A DNA stretch of 64,000 nucleotides from contig NZ_OY764327.1 of assembly GCF_963668385.1 (NCBI RefSeq), positions 4,126,501 to 4,190,500 on the forward strand. The letters run 5' to 3'. Of this stretch, positions 25,347-33,341 are shown one piece after another. How positions within the stretch are numbered: position 1 is the first letter of the stretch; every line of letters starts with the position of its first letter. A model generated the notes under the pieces. That model ran no database searches. It was not told the origin of the DNA and saw only the letters and a program-made list of their open reading frames with translations. The DNA comes from an uncultured Carboxylicivirga sp. GTDB taxonomy: Bacteria > Bacteroidota > Bacteroidia > Bacteroidales > Marinilabiliaceae. The translations under genes and the position numbers were made by a program.

Positions 25347-25598
25347 TTTCATCCAGGGGCACATATTTTTAATATATCAGCCAATACAAATCATTCAGGA
25401 GCATCAACAAATCATTCGTCCGCTATTGTTTTTCATTCCTCAGCATCAATAAATGACTCAGGAGCATAAATATTTCATTCATCGGCACTAATAAATCATT
25501 CAGGAGCACTTACTTTTTATTAAGTGGCAATGCTGAATAAAAAGGGAGTGACTATAAACGATTATTTTGTGACCATAAATCATTTTTTCAAAGGGTTT
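25347..25598. repeat. Degenerate 21-nt tandem array (about 12 units)
   Basis: Units start at 25347, 25368, 25389, 25410 and so on to 25578, exactly in phase. Core units (25389-25514) follow AATCATTCAGGAGCATCAATA with 3-8 changes; outer units decay. In the plus frame they read as a heptapeptide of the form [NF]HS[GS]Axx, with one TAA in the core. The array ends 79 nt upstream of the minus-strand start at 25268, so it could be a regulatory array or a coding fossil. Confidence 0.7.
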
Positions 25599-27181
25599 TA
25601 ATTAAAGCAATGCATTTTTATGATTTACATTTTTATTCTGTTAAAATTTTTAATCTATACTTAGTCTGGAACTTTTATGTATTAAAAAACACTTTTAAAG
25701 TAGTTAATTTATAGTCAAATACAAAGGATTGATTTGATAATAATATAAAATTATGGTTAATGTTATTCATTAAACGTTATACGGAAAGTGACTAAAATAA
25801 TTTCTTAAATGCACCATTATTAAAGGGCTATAGATGCATGTGTAAAAGGAGGTAGTAGAGTTTGAGAATCTCAAAAAAATATTGACATAAAAACTTATTA
25901 ATAACCGGCTAAATTTATATTCAACTGTGCTGAGGTTGCTTGACTCTATATTATGCATATCTATAAACATTTATCTTTGCCGGAGAAAATGGATCACTTT
26001 AAAAAGGTTCAATATAAAATTGAGTGGGTGAAAATTCTCAGGTAAAAGTTAGCCCTAGATCGGCCTTGTCTGGTGAGCCATAAAGCAAGGAGAAGTTGCC
26101 GTTAAAATCGGTGCTGTTTGAGCGTAGCGAGTTCAGCGATTTTAGGCAATGAACCGTAGCCTTATGAGTGAAGCAGGCGCAGCCTTGATTTTCTTTTGCT
26201 TCTGTTTTCTTGTATCAAGGCAAGAAAATGAAGTGGGGATTGGGGCAAAGCCCCATTTTAATGATTACCCTCTATAAAGCATACAGAGCCAATAATTTTA
26301 AGATCCAGAATCACCCCACTCGAAACAAAGTTTCGAACTTCGGATTGTCAGCGATAGTTGCGAACATGGCGGAATGGTGGCTTCGAGGAACGAGAAGTTG
26401 TACCTGAAGCCAATAAGTTCGACAACGTTGCGCAGCAATCGCCTCAATCCGAAAGATTTTTGATTCCTTTTTCTAAAAAAGGAATAATAGAATTCTTCGC
26501 TCAAGCCTGAATGGCTTCAACTTTTTGTTCATATATTCTTATAATTAAAAGGTATTCACGATTTTCGTTTTACTACAATTGCCTTCAGTTCTAAAGTTGA
26601 CAAAAAAGCCGACGCCGACAGTACTTGCTTACCCTCTAGAGCAACGCTTCGGGAAAAATTTAAAGATTTACGGAATGTATCTAAAATTTTTCTGTGCTCC
26701 GCTTTTGCTAGTGGGTCCCAAGCTGCATTGCTGAGGTCGGAGTGACGAGATAACAATATTTATAGGAAGTTTATTGCAGCATTCTATGTCCATTTTTAAA
26801 ACACAAACTTGAATTAAAGAATAGAATTTCATTTGGTGAATCTATGATTGATCCACAAGAATATAAATTGATCCGAGATAATAAAGCAATCTTGTAGAAG
26901 CTGAATCTTTATAGAATCAATATACCTGACTTATCACTAACAATCGCGGTGGGATTGCATATCGTTTAGCCGTTTCTATGTTTTTTAAGTTGGTAAGTAA
27001 TCATAGATAATATAAACGATCTATTACAAGTGCTTAGCAATACAAAAAGTATAAGCGAAAATACCTGGCTTATTTCCGTCCGACTATATAAATAATTATT
27101 GTTGTTGCATGGTTACCTACCACCTGCGATATTCTAGATAAACTGAATTGACCTTTATGCATACCTAATAGTCATAAAGTT
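25599..27181. other. Gene-poor region with hairpins and possible dispersed repeats
   Basis: No convincing gene lies in this 1.6 kb. Visible structure: TAAAATCG (26103-26110) paired with CGATTTTA (26137-26144); TTTTCTTG (26205-26212) paired with CAAGAAAA (26221-26228); a GGGGC-AAA-GCCCC hairpin at 26242-26254; and an ATTCCTTTTT/AAAAAGGAAT stem at 26463-26485. The part from 26050 to 26250 looks like a composite dispersed element common in Bacteroidota, but that is from memory. The short minus-strand frame 26556-26756 is also probably repeat sequence. The rest, including 26757-27181, shows nothing I can name. Confidence 0.45.
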
Positions 27182-27247
27182 TGACTACATCGGGTATGCG
27201 TTTGAAGAAAATGGTAAAGTGCCGGAACCGGTACAAAACTAATTTTG
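27182..27247 (+). promoter_or_regulatory. 21-bp direct-repeat operator and -7 box (gene at 27309)
   Basis: TGACTACATCGGGTA (27182) and TGAAGAAAATGGTAA (27203), 21 bp apart. -7 box TAATTTTG at 27240, 37 nt after the second start. Confidence 0.62.
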
Positions 27248-27308
27248 CTGCACGTAATCAATGGTAGGTTTTACTGTAATTGATGCTCGAAATTTAAGAT
27301 AAAGCAAA

Positions 27309-28142
27309 ATGAAAAAAATAGTAACTCTATTACTGGGCTTTGCAGCGTTTATAAATGTTGTAAATGCCCAAAACGAAAATAAAGTAGTAGCTGATAGTTT
27401 ATATACCAAAGAAGCCTCGAAAGCCGATTGGGATATGAGTTTGGCTCTTAAATCGCAAAATATTTTTCGTGGTTTGTTACCTTCTGCTTCTCCGGCTATG
27501 GCTACACAGGCCGGTGTTATATGGAAAGACTGGATTTTTGCCATGTACGGTGGTGTTGGTTTAAACGGTGTTTATCAGGAAACCGACTTTATTGTGGTGT
27601 ATCGCCAGCCGCGTTGGAATGCTCACCTCGAGTATTATTACAACTTTACACAAGGTATTACCGATATACCAACGCCAAGCGGATTGTTCGATTTTAACAA
27701 ACAAACTACACGCGGTTTGCTCGATTTGATTGTAAATGTGCAGTTAGATAAAAAAGGGCATTGGAACCTGAAATCGTCCACCTTGGTTTTCGGTCGCGAT
27801 AATGTGATTGAAACCATTGGTCAGGACGATAACGGAAATGCCATCACTCGTCGTGGTGATCAGCGTTATACACAATACTTGGCTTTGGAATATGGCTGGT
27901 ACTGGGGCGACAATAAAGTAAAAGCCCATGTGGGTGGATCTTTCAGTTTAAGCGATCCAACAGCAGGGCATTTTTATGGTGCTAAACCCGGGTTTAATGA
28001 CATAGGTTTTGCTTTTACCCGAAAAGTAAAGGTGAACGAGAATACCAAATTGCCGGTAAAAGTAGCTGCTATATTGAATCCATTGGCACAAAAAAGCTAC
28101 TTGCAGTTTTCAGTGGATCTGATACAGATTAGTAAATTGTAG
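27309..28142 (+). CDS. Outer-membrane barrel protein (TorF-like porin candidate)
   Basis: A 277-residue exported protein with a signal peptide to about residue 20 (NVVNAQ). After a 20-residue linker it shows the opening strand DMSLALKSQNIFRGLL, resembling the 'S-x-x-WRG' first strand of putative porins of the TorF type. It continues with alternating aromatic strands and ends YLQFSVDLIQISKL. The barrel call is reasonably firm and the family name tentative. Its promoter carries the 21-bp operator, linking it to the same inferred regulon as the hydrolase cluster 7 kb to the left. Confidence 0.65.
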   Translation: MKKIVTLLLGFAAFINVVNAQNENKVVADSLYTKEASKADWDMSLALKSQNIFRGLLPSASPAMATQAGVIWKDWIFAMYGGVGLNGVYQETDFIVVYRQPRWNAHLEYYYNFTQGITDIPTPSGLFDFNKQTTRGLLDLIVNVQLDKKGHWNLKSSTLVFGRDNVIETIGQDDNGNAITRRGDQRYTQYLALEYGWYWGDNKVKAHVGGSFSLSDPTAGHFYGAKPGFNDIGFAFTRKVKVNENTKLPVKVAAILNPLAQKSYLQFSVDLIQISKL

Positions 28143-28508
28143 AATAGCATATTGATGTGTTGTTGTTTTGATGCCATGGTGTTTGCTTTATTGCTATAGT
28201 TGGTATCAATTGTAATTAATACAAAAGACAGTTGTTAATTGAAAGATTTCATAATAACCAGATGCCAAAGGCAGCCGTGGACCTTATTGTTAGGGGCGCG
28301 ATAAATAATAAAAATGATTGGATCTTCTGGTTGGTATTTGTATACAAGAGTTCACAAAGTAAAGAAGAATCAGAGTACTTAGCACTATCGTTGCATTGTT
28401 GTTAATTAAGCAGCATTACCTTACATTTTTATCGCTATGTTCATCAATTCTTTTGCACTTACTTTTCTATGGCTTTAAATAATGTTAAGTAATCATTCAA
28501 TTATTTAA

Positions 28509-28574
28509 TGACCTGATTGGGTTTATGAATGATTATTTTGGATAAGTACCTCCTTGGGGATCTGTCTTCCTTTG
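28509..28574 (+). promoter_or_regulatory. 21-bp direct-repeat operator and -7 box (DUF2490 gene)
   Basis: TGACCTGATTGGGTT (28509) and TGATTATTTTGGATA (28530), 21 bp apart. Box TTCCTTTG at 28567, 37 nt after the second start. This is the only recognisable signal in the 28143-28610 gap. Confidence 0.65.
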
Positions 28575-28610
28575 TTAGCTCAATTTTTATCTCAACTAAT
28601 CATCATTTCA

Positions 28611-29420
28611 ATGAAATATAAAATTGCAATTATCTTGCTGTTTGCAAGTACCATTAGTAAGGCACAGTTTACTGATGCTGGTAGCAGTACTACCAGTCTG
28701 GAAGAAACCGGTATATGGAACGGATTATACCTGAAAGCCCGTTTAAGTGATAAAATCGGGTATTATGCCGAACATCACTACAGGGTGCGTAATGCAGCCG
28801 ATAATGTAACTTCATTTATTGGCAGGGACAGACAAATTTATAATCGTGCCGGTATCAATTTCTTTTTTAGTAAAAATTTTGAAGCTGTTATTGGTCCTGC
28901 CTTAATCGTTAATTATACCCCCGATCCGGGAAATGATCAGTATGAAAAAATAACATTAGAACCTCGTATATGGCATCAGTGGTTATTTAAAACAACCGAT
29001 TTGGGAAGGTTTAATCTTTATCATCAGTTCAGGTTTGAGCACCGCTGGAAAAGAAACAATGATGTAGGAGCCGAATACGATTATACTAACCGATACCGAT
29101 ATAAGTTTTTTGCATATATCCCCATTAATTCACCAACTATTAAAGAAAAGACCTTGTACTTTTCGCCCAGTGCCGAAATTTTTATGCACTCCGGAAAATC
29201 TATTGTTGCCAATCCAATGGAGGATTTCAGAACCTATAATGGGTTTGGTTACGTGCTAAATAATAACATTACTTTTTTTGCCGGTCATATGTGGACTTTA
29301 GGACAGAAAAGTGATGGAGCCTCTTATAAAACAACCCATATATTACGTTTTAATGTATTAATCGGTCTCGACTTCCGCAAGTTAGAGAAGCGTTTACCTG
29401 GCATTAATTTAGGATACTAA
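28611..29420 (+). CDS. DUF2490-like outer-membrane protein
   Basis: A 269-residue exported protein. ATG 28611 starts a proper signal peptide (MKYKIAIILLFASTISKAQ); the frame is open to TTG 28554, which would put the -7 box inside the gene. The mature part has the DUF2490 layout: TGIWNGLYLKARLSDKIGYYAEHHYRVR-like first strands, an Arg-rich turn, FRFEHRW in the middle and a GLDFRKLEKR end. DUF2490 members are small outer-membrane barrels of unknown role. It probably forms an operon with the MORN gene, which begins 64 nt later. Confidence 0.75.
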   Translation: MKYKIAIILLFASTISKAQFTDAGSSTTSLEETGIWNGLYLKARLSDKIGYYAEHHYRVRNAADNVTSFIGRDRQIYNRAGINFFFSKNFEAVIGPALIVNYTPDPGNDQYEKITLEPRIWHQWLFKTTDLGRFNLYHQFRFEHRWKRNNDVGAEYDYTNRYRYKFFAYIPINSPTIKEKTLYFSPSAEIFMHSGKSIVANPMEDFRTYNGFGYVLNNNITFFAGHMWTLGQKSDGASYKTTHILRFNVLIGLDFRKLEKRLPGINLGY

Positions 29421-29484
29421 TTACAAACCTCAGTATTGTCAATAAGCTATTTAAGAAATTTGATAACCGAATGAACGAATAGAT

Positions 29485-30345
29485 ATGAATAAAAAATATA
29501 TAATATCGGTATTGCTATTAGCCATGCTTATTTTGGTTGCCATGCTTGCTAAAAGCAAAAATGAACTGAACGAAAGGAACACATTTATAAATGATATAGC
29601 AGCAGAGCTTGATTATTATAAGATAAAATCAAAAGCCGATTCATTATTAAACCACGATGAGCTGGAATTGGCCTTGGAGCAGTTTGCTATCCTTGATCAG
29701 ATCAATAATAATGAAGCTTATACCCATCATGCTAATTCTATTTTTGAAGAGCGAAATAAAACTCATCAGAATAATAGTTTCCTATCAAACAAAATTCGCG
29801 AAAGAGGAAAGGTTATCCGCCAATTGTATAAAAACAAAGATGAGCTAAACGATAGCCTGGAAAAGGTAAAAACTACCCTTTATGTATTACAAACCGAGTT
29901 TGATTCTGTACTGATATGTAATAGTAACATTGAGCTGCGTGTAAATGAATTAAACGATAGTATCAGCTCTATTCATATTACCGACACCTTAACTATTTAT
30001 TGTGGCCAGGGAGTAAGTATTAAATATTTGGGAGAAGTAAAGAGTGGCAAGGCACATGGTTTTGGATATGCCATTTTTGATAATAAAGGATTTTATGAGG
30101 GCAACTGGAAAAACAGTTTGCGCAATGGGCAAGGAAAGTACTCGTGGCAAAATGGTGATGTTTATGAGGGCGAATACAGTAATGACTTAAGGAATGGTTT
30201 TGGAATCTATCAATTTAAAAGTGGAGAGCAATACATTGGCGATTGGCGTAACGATTTGCGCCACGGAAAAGGTGTACTGTTGGATAAAGATACAAAAGTA
30301 CTATTTGATGGGAAATGGGAAAACGATAAACCAGACAGACACTAA
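29485..30345 (+). CDS. Membrane-anchored MORN-repeat protein
   Basis: A 286-residue protein. Residues 5-24 form a transmembrane anchor, 25-165 a long charged coiled coil, and about 180-280 four MORN-type repeats (GKAHGFGYAIF..., EGNWKNSLRNGQGKYSW, EGEYSNDLRNGFGIYQF, IGDWRNDLRHGKGVLL). MORN repeats make an extended beta-sheet rod that binds proteins or lipids. With an N-terminal anchor the rod would lie in the periplasm. It lies 64 nt after the DUF2490 gene, in an apparent operon. A role in linking envelope layers is conceivable but unsupported. Confidence 0.8.
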   Translation: MNKKYIISVLLLAMLILVAMLAKSKNELNERNTFINDIAAELDYYKIKSKADSLLNHDELELALEQFAILDQINNNEAYTHHANSIFEERNKTHQNNSFLSNKIRERGKVIRQLYKNKDELNDSLEKVKTTLYVLQTEFDSVLICNSNIELRVNELNDSISSIHITDTLTIYCGQGVSIKYLGEVKSGKAHGFGYAIFDNKGFYEGNWKNSLRNGQGKYSWQNGDVYEGEYSNDLRNGFGIYQFKSGEQYIGDWRNDLRHGKGVLLDKDTKVLFDGKWENDKPDRH

Positions 30346-30400
30346 AGTACGGTTAGTCTGAAATTAAAGTGCAATTGCTTTTAATTCAATATAATCATCT

Positions 30401-30466
30401 TGACTGTTTTGGATAAACGCTTGACCATTTTGGGTAAGAAATAACGGGCTCAGAGCCTCATCTTTG
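30401..30466 (+). promoter_or_regulatory. 21-bp direct-repeat operator and -7 box (small lipoprotein gene)
   Basis: TGACTGTTTTGGATA (30401) and TGACCATTTTGGGTA (30422): the best-matched pair in the window, 21 bp apart with 12 of 15 bases identical. Box CATCTTTG at 30459, 37 nt after the second start. Confidence 0.75.
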
Positions 30467-30514
30467 TAATGAAATTAAAACAAAGCAATTTTATAACAAT
30501 TAAAACAAGTAATC

Positions 30515-30697
30515 ATGAAAGTAAATTTTAAAAACATTTTCGTAGCAATGGCTTTTGTAGCCGGATTAGGATTCGCTTCTTGTTCAAGCGACAGCGATAA
30601 CTACACTCCATCTGATGATGCAGATGTACAACTTCCAATGGCACCAGAGGTGGATTTACCAATGGCTCCAGATTTTGACAAAGTGCCACAAAACTAA
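30515..30697 (+). CDS. 60-residue lipoprotein with a repeated LPMAPEVD motif
   Basis: A tiny lipoprotein: signal peptide with lipobox GFASC (Cys near residue 23), a Ser/Asp-rich linker, then the near-repeat LPMAPEVD / LPMAPDFD and the end KVPQN. The mature protein is under 40 residues and must be mostly unfolded. It has a complete transcription unit of its own, with the strongest 21-bp operator in the window and a strong terminator, so it is a real and probably highly induced gene. I know of no homologous family. A marker-like or interaction-peptide role is possible. Confidence 0.75.
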   Translation: MKVNFKNIFVAMAFVAGLGFASCSSDSDNYTPSDDADVQLPMAPEVDLPMAPDFDKVPQN

Positions 30698-30723
30698 TTT
30701 TAGTTTAGGAACTGAAAATAAAA

Positions 30724-30772
30724 AACCGGGAATGTATACTTTTAGCTAGTAGGTATACATTTCCGGTTTTTT
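30724..30772 (+). terminator. Terminator after the small lipoprotein gene
   Basis: AACCGGGAATGTATAC (30724-30739) pairs with 30753-30768 with one wobble, followed by a T-run. Confidence 0.85.
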
Positions 30773-30900
30773 GTAAAAAAAGATATTACAGCAAGCAGAT
30801 ACTGCTTATTGTTCAAGAATAATTGGTTTCTTAGTTTTAATGAAAGAGGAATGTTTCCAGGAAGCACTCCTTTTTATTTTTTTGAATTACAACATTAGAA

Positions 30901-31180
30901 GCTAATAACCTGAGTTCGATTTAAATTTTAAAACTCAGATTGAAATAAAAAACTGATTTACAATGAATAATTTTAGAGTAATAGTGAACTATTGCGATGG
31001 AATTTGAAGCAGTTAATCAGTTCTTTATTCAAAGCTTGCTAATTTCCACTTACAAACAGCAATTTTCTTCGTGCAATCGACTCAAAATAGCCCGCTATTC
31101 TTTCGTCAATATACACTTGAAACTAACTATTTGTAAGCGTTCTGAGTTCAAAATTTTACGTCGAACTCAGGTTAATAAGC
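30901..31180. mobile_element. Candidate MITE or IS remnant with about 40-bp inverted ends
   Basis: The ends GCTAATAACCTGAGTTCGA (30901) and its inverted counterpart at 31162-31180 match over a 13-bp core (AACCTGAGTTCGA) and imperfectly to 40 bp. Each end is itself a hairpin (CTGAGTT...AACTCAG). About 200 bp of AT-rich sequence lies between, without a transposase gene; short open stretches on both strands are broken by stops. No clear target-site duplication is seen. It fills most of the 30698-31232 gap. Confidence 0.5.
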
Positions 31181-31232
31181 AATTGGTAAATTGCTGTATT
31201 TTCAACTATGTGCGCATATAGCTAAGAGCGAA

Positions 31233-32864
31233 TTACAAATCTGACAGATAACTCACCAGGTTAATATCCTTACCTGTAAGATTGAGTTTTTTACGTAGTC
31301 GACCTCTGGCCACTTCTACGCTTCGCACAGTTTGATGCGTTATGGTTGAAATTTCTTTAGAACTTAGGTTTAAGCGTAGTAAGGCAGCCAGTCTTTCTTC
31401 CGATGGGGTGATGTCGCTATGTTTGTATCTTAGCTTTTTATAGAAATCGGTATGCACCATTTGAAACCGGTACTCAAACTCATTCCATATCTCATTGTCC
31501 GATTCGGCATTTAAATTATAAATAACTTCCTGTATACTTCTCTGATTTTCTTGTTTTAGATTCTTTTTTAGATTTAGCAGGCTTTTGGCTACATTGTTGA
31601 TCAATTCGTTTTTCTGAACCAGGTACATTACGTTGGTGGTTAGTTCACGGTTTTTTGTATCTATTTCGAGTTCCAGGTTTTTATTCTCAAGATAAACCCT
31701 CTTTCTCTGATTTCTATAAATGATCATAGCCAAAAAGGAAATGGATAAAACAGCTGATAGAAGAAATATAAAGATGGTATATCGGTTTTTGAGCTCTAAC
31801 TTTTCTAATAAGGCTTGCTCTTCAAGTTTTTCCAGTTCAAATGATATTTGCATCTGAGCCAGTTGATTCATCTTTTTTTCGTTCAGAAGGCTATCGCTAA
31901 GTGTTTTGTATAGTTTATGTTCCTCTAAGGCATCAGCTAATAGTCCTTTGTCTTCATAAATTTGATAAAGAAACATATGAGCCACTTGCTGCGATTCTAA
32001 TAAACCACGCTGTTTAGCCAGTTTAAGCGATTCTTTGGCAGCCCACTCTGCACTATCCAGTAAATTAATATGGTTGTAATAATCAGATAAGAAATAGTAG
32101 GATTTAACAAGGCCTTCGGTTAAGCTATTTTCTTTTCTTATCTGTATTGCTTTATCTATATATGCTTTACCCATATTATAATTACCATTCTGAACTTCAA
32201 TTTTTCCCAGGTTATTATATATCGAACTGGTTATATCAGGAAAATAATCGGCTTCAGCAGTCTTTAATGCCTTCTCATAATATTGAATAGCTCTTTTGTC
32301 TTCACCTAACTTTTCATATGCACTGGCCAGGTTATTATATATTTGAGATAAATACTTGTAATATTCTGTTTTTATCTCTTCGGGTGTTTCGTTAAATAGT
32401 TGAATACATAGTTGGTAGTAGTTAATGGCTTTGTGGAAGTTTTCTATTCGGTCGTATACCGCACCAATGTTATTAAGCGTGCGTAAACTGCCTATAAAAT
32501 GCTTTTCCTTTTCAAATACTGATAAAGCCGAAAAATACAATTTTAAAGTAGCATCGTAGTTTCCCAAAAAGTAATTGGTAATACCTGACTCTAACTGAAA
32601 TAAGGCAAACTGAATAATGTCATCGTTGTTATTGGCGAGTTCTTGTCCCTGATTACTATATATTATAGATTTTTTATAATCGTATGTACGTGTCAACTTC
32701 ACAATCTGAGTAAGTATATCAACCTGTTCTTTGTATGAATTTGCGTTCTCTAGCAAATTGCTTAAGCTGTCTTCTTTTATAATATCCGTGTTTTGAGATT
32801 GGATGATTTGAGTGGAAAACAGAAAAATCAGGATATGTATAAACGCTTTGTGTTGGCCCATCAT
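31233..32864 (-). CDS. TPR / transmembrane / LuxR-type regulator, copy A
   Basis: A 543-residue one-protein signalling regulator. It has a signal peptide (1-23), about eight tetratricopeptide repeats in the periplasm (40-330; for example IYNNLASAYEKLGEDKRAIQYY), a transmembrane helix at 362-383, a cytoplasmic coiled coil (384-450), and a C-terminal LuxR/GerE-like helix-turn-helix at about 483-540 (SSKEISTITHQTVRSVEVAR). It would read an outside or envelope signal and bind DNA directly. It diverges from the giant protease gene at 33342, whose upstream region has the TGAGG array. Paralog at 52452. Either of two adjacent ATGs could be the start. Confidence 0.85.
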   Translation of the reverse strand: MMGQHKAFIHILIFLFSTQIIQSQNTDIIKEDSLSNLLENANSYKEQVDILTQIVKLTRTYDYKKSIIYSNQGQELANNNDDIIQFALFQLESGITNYFLGNYDATLKLYFSALSVFEKEKHFIGSLRTLNNIGAVYDRIENFHKAINYYQLCIQLFNETPEEIKTEYYKYLSQIYNNLASAYEKLGEDKRAIQYYEKALKTAEADYFPDITSSIYNNLGKIEVQNGNYNMGKAYIDKAIQIRKENSLTEGLVKSYYFLSDYYNHINLLDSAEWAAKESLKLAKQRGLLESQQVAHMFLYQIYEDKGLLADALEEHKLYKTLSDSLLNEKKMNQLAQMQISFELEKLEEQALLEKLELKNRYTIFIFLLSAVLSISFLAMIIYRNQRKRVYLENKNLELEIDTKNRELTTNVMYLVQKNELINNVAKSLLNLKKNLKQENQRSIQEVIYNLNAESDNEIWNEFEYRFQMVHTDFYKKLRYKHSDITPSEERLAALLRLNLSSKEISTITHQTVRSVEVARGRLRKKLNLTGKDINLVSYLSDL

Positions 32865-33053
32865 CTGTAAGTTTTAGGTGTGCAAAAATAACGATTATTT
32901 ATCCATTTTAAGGTTGCGTTAAATATATCTAAAAGAAATAGAGCAATAGGTTAAAATTCAAAAAGAGAGGTGTTAAGATGCAGATATACAAGTATAAAAG
33001 ATTTTGAAAGAGAGGTGAAGAAATCGATTATGTTATATAATAACATCTAATGC

Positions 33054-33131
33054 TGAGGTTTAATTGGAGGGGGGTGTGAGGTATGCTTGAGCTAAAAAAC
33101 ATTAAAAAATAATAAGAAATAATCTCATTTG
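33054..33131 (+). promoter_or_regulatory. 11-bp phased TGAGG array and -7-like box, site A
   Basis: TGAGG at 33054, TGGAG at 33065, TGAGG at 33077 and TGAGC at 33088 lie on one face at 11-12 bp steps. A -7-like CTCATTTG (33124-33131) begins 36 nt after the last unit. The first unit sits in TGCTGAGGTTTAATT, shared with sites B (49480) and C (54284). Only this site and the small gene at 33187 are seen in the 32865-33341 gap. Confidence 0.6.
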
Positions 33132-33186
33132 CACTTGTAAATACGCTTTGTCAGTAGATCCAGTTTTTAAGTTAATCTAAGCGAAT

Positions 33187-33321
33187 ATGAAAGAAAATAC
33201 TTCTGAAAAGGAAATAAGACGTTTAATAAGAAGAAGGGAAGAGGAGAACGAGGTTTTTAAGAAACTCTTAAAACGTTTAGATGAGAATTCAAAAAAAGCA
33301 AAGGAAAAAGGGAAAAAATAA
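33187..33321 (+). CDS. Small basic protein, 44 residues
   Basis: ATG 33187 to TAA 33319-33321 encodes a 44-residue, highly charged helical peptide without signal or membrane segment (starts MKENTSEKEIRRLIRRREEE, ends KKAKEKGKK). It begins 55 nt after the -7-like box and ends 20 nt before the protease start, so it would be the first gene of that operon or a leader peptide. No counterpart exists before the second protease gene. Amphipathic Arg/Glu spacing supports a real coiled-coil peptide, but the evidence is only the frame and its position. Confidence 0.5.
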   Translation: MKENTSEKEIRRLIRRREEENEVFKKLLKRLDENSKKAKEKGKK

Positions 33322-33341
33322 CAATAAAATCCTATTATAGA

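Noticed and set aside
25347-25598. CRISPR array
   Set aside because: The 21-nt units are directly abutting and degenerate, with no spacers between identical repeats, and there are no cas genes.
26030-26160. Riboswitch candidate in the gene-poor region
   Set aside because: Only a simple TAAAATCG/CGATTTTA hairpin is seen; no cobalamin, TPP or other conserved core could be matched and no gene follows within 1 kb.
26556-26756. 66-residue minus-strand ORF
   Set aside because: No ribosome-binding or promoter signal and no domain; composition suggests a dispersed repeat that happens to be open.
27149-27242. Short open stretch that looked like the C-terminal end of a degraded protein
   Set aside because: It has no start and coincides with the two 21-bp-spaced half-sites and the -7 box, which explain the sequence better.
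30997-31221. 74-residue plus-strand ORF
   Set aside because: It lies almost wholly inside the candidate MITE and reads through one of its inverted ends, so it is unlikely to be a gene.
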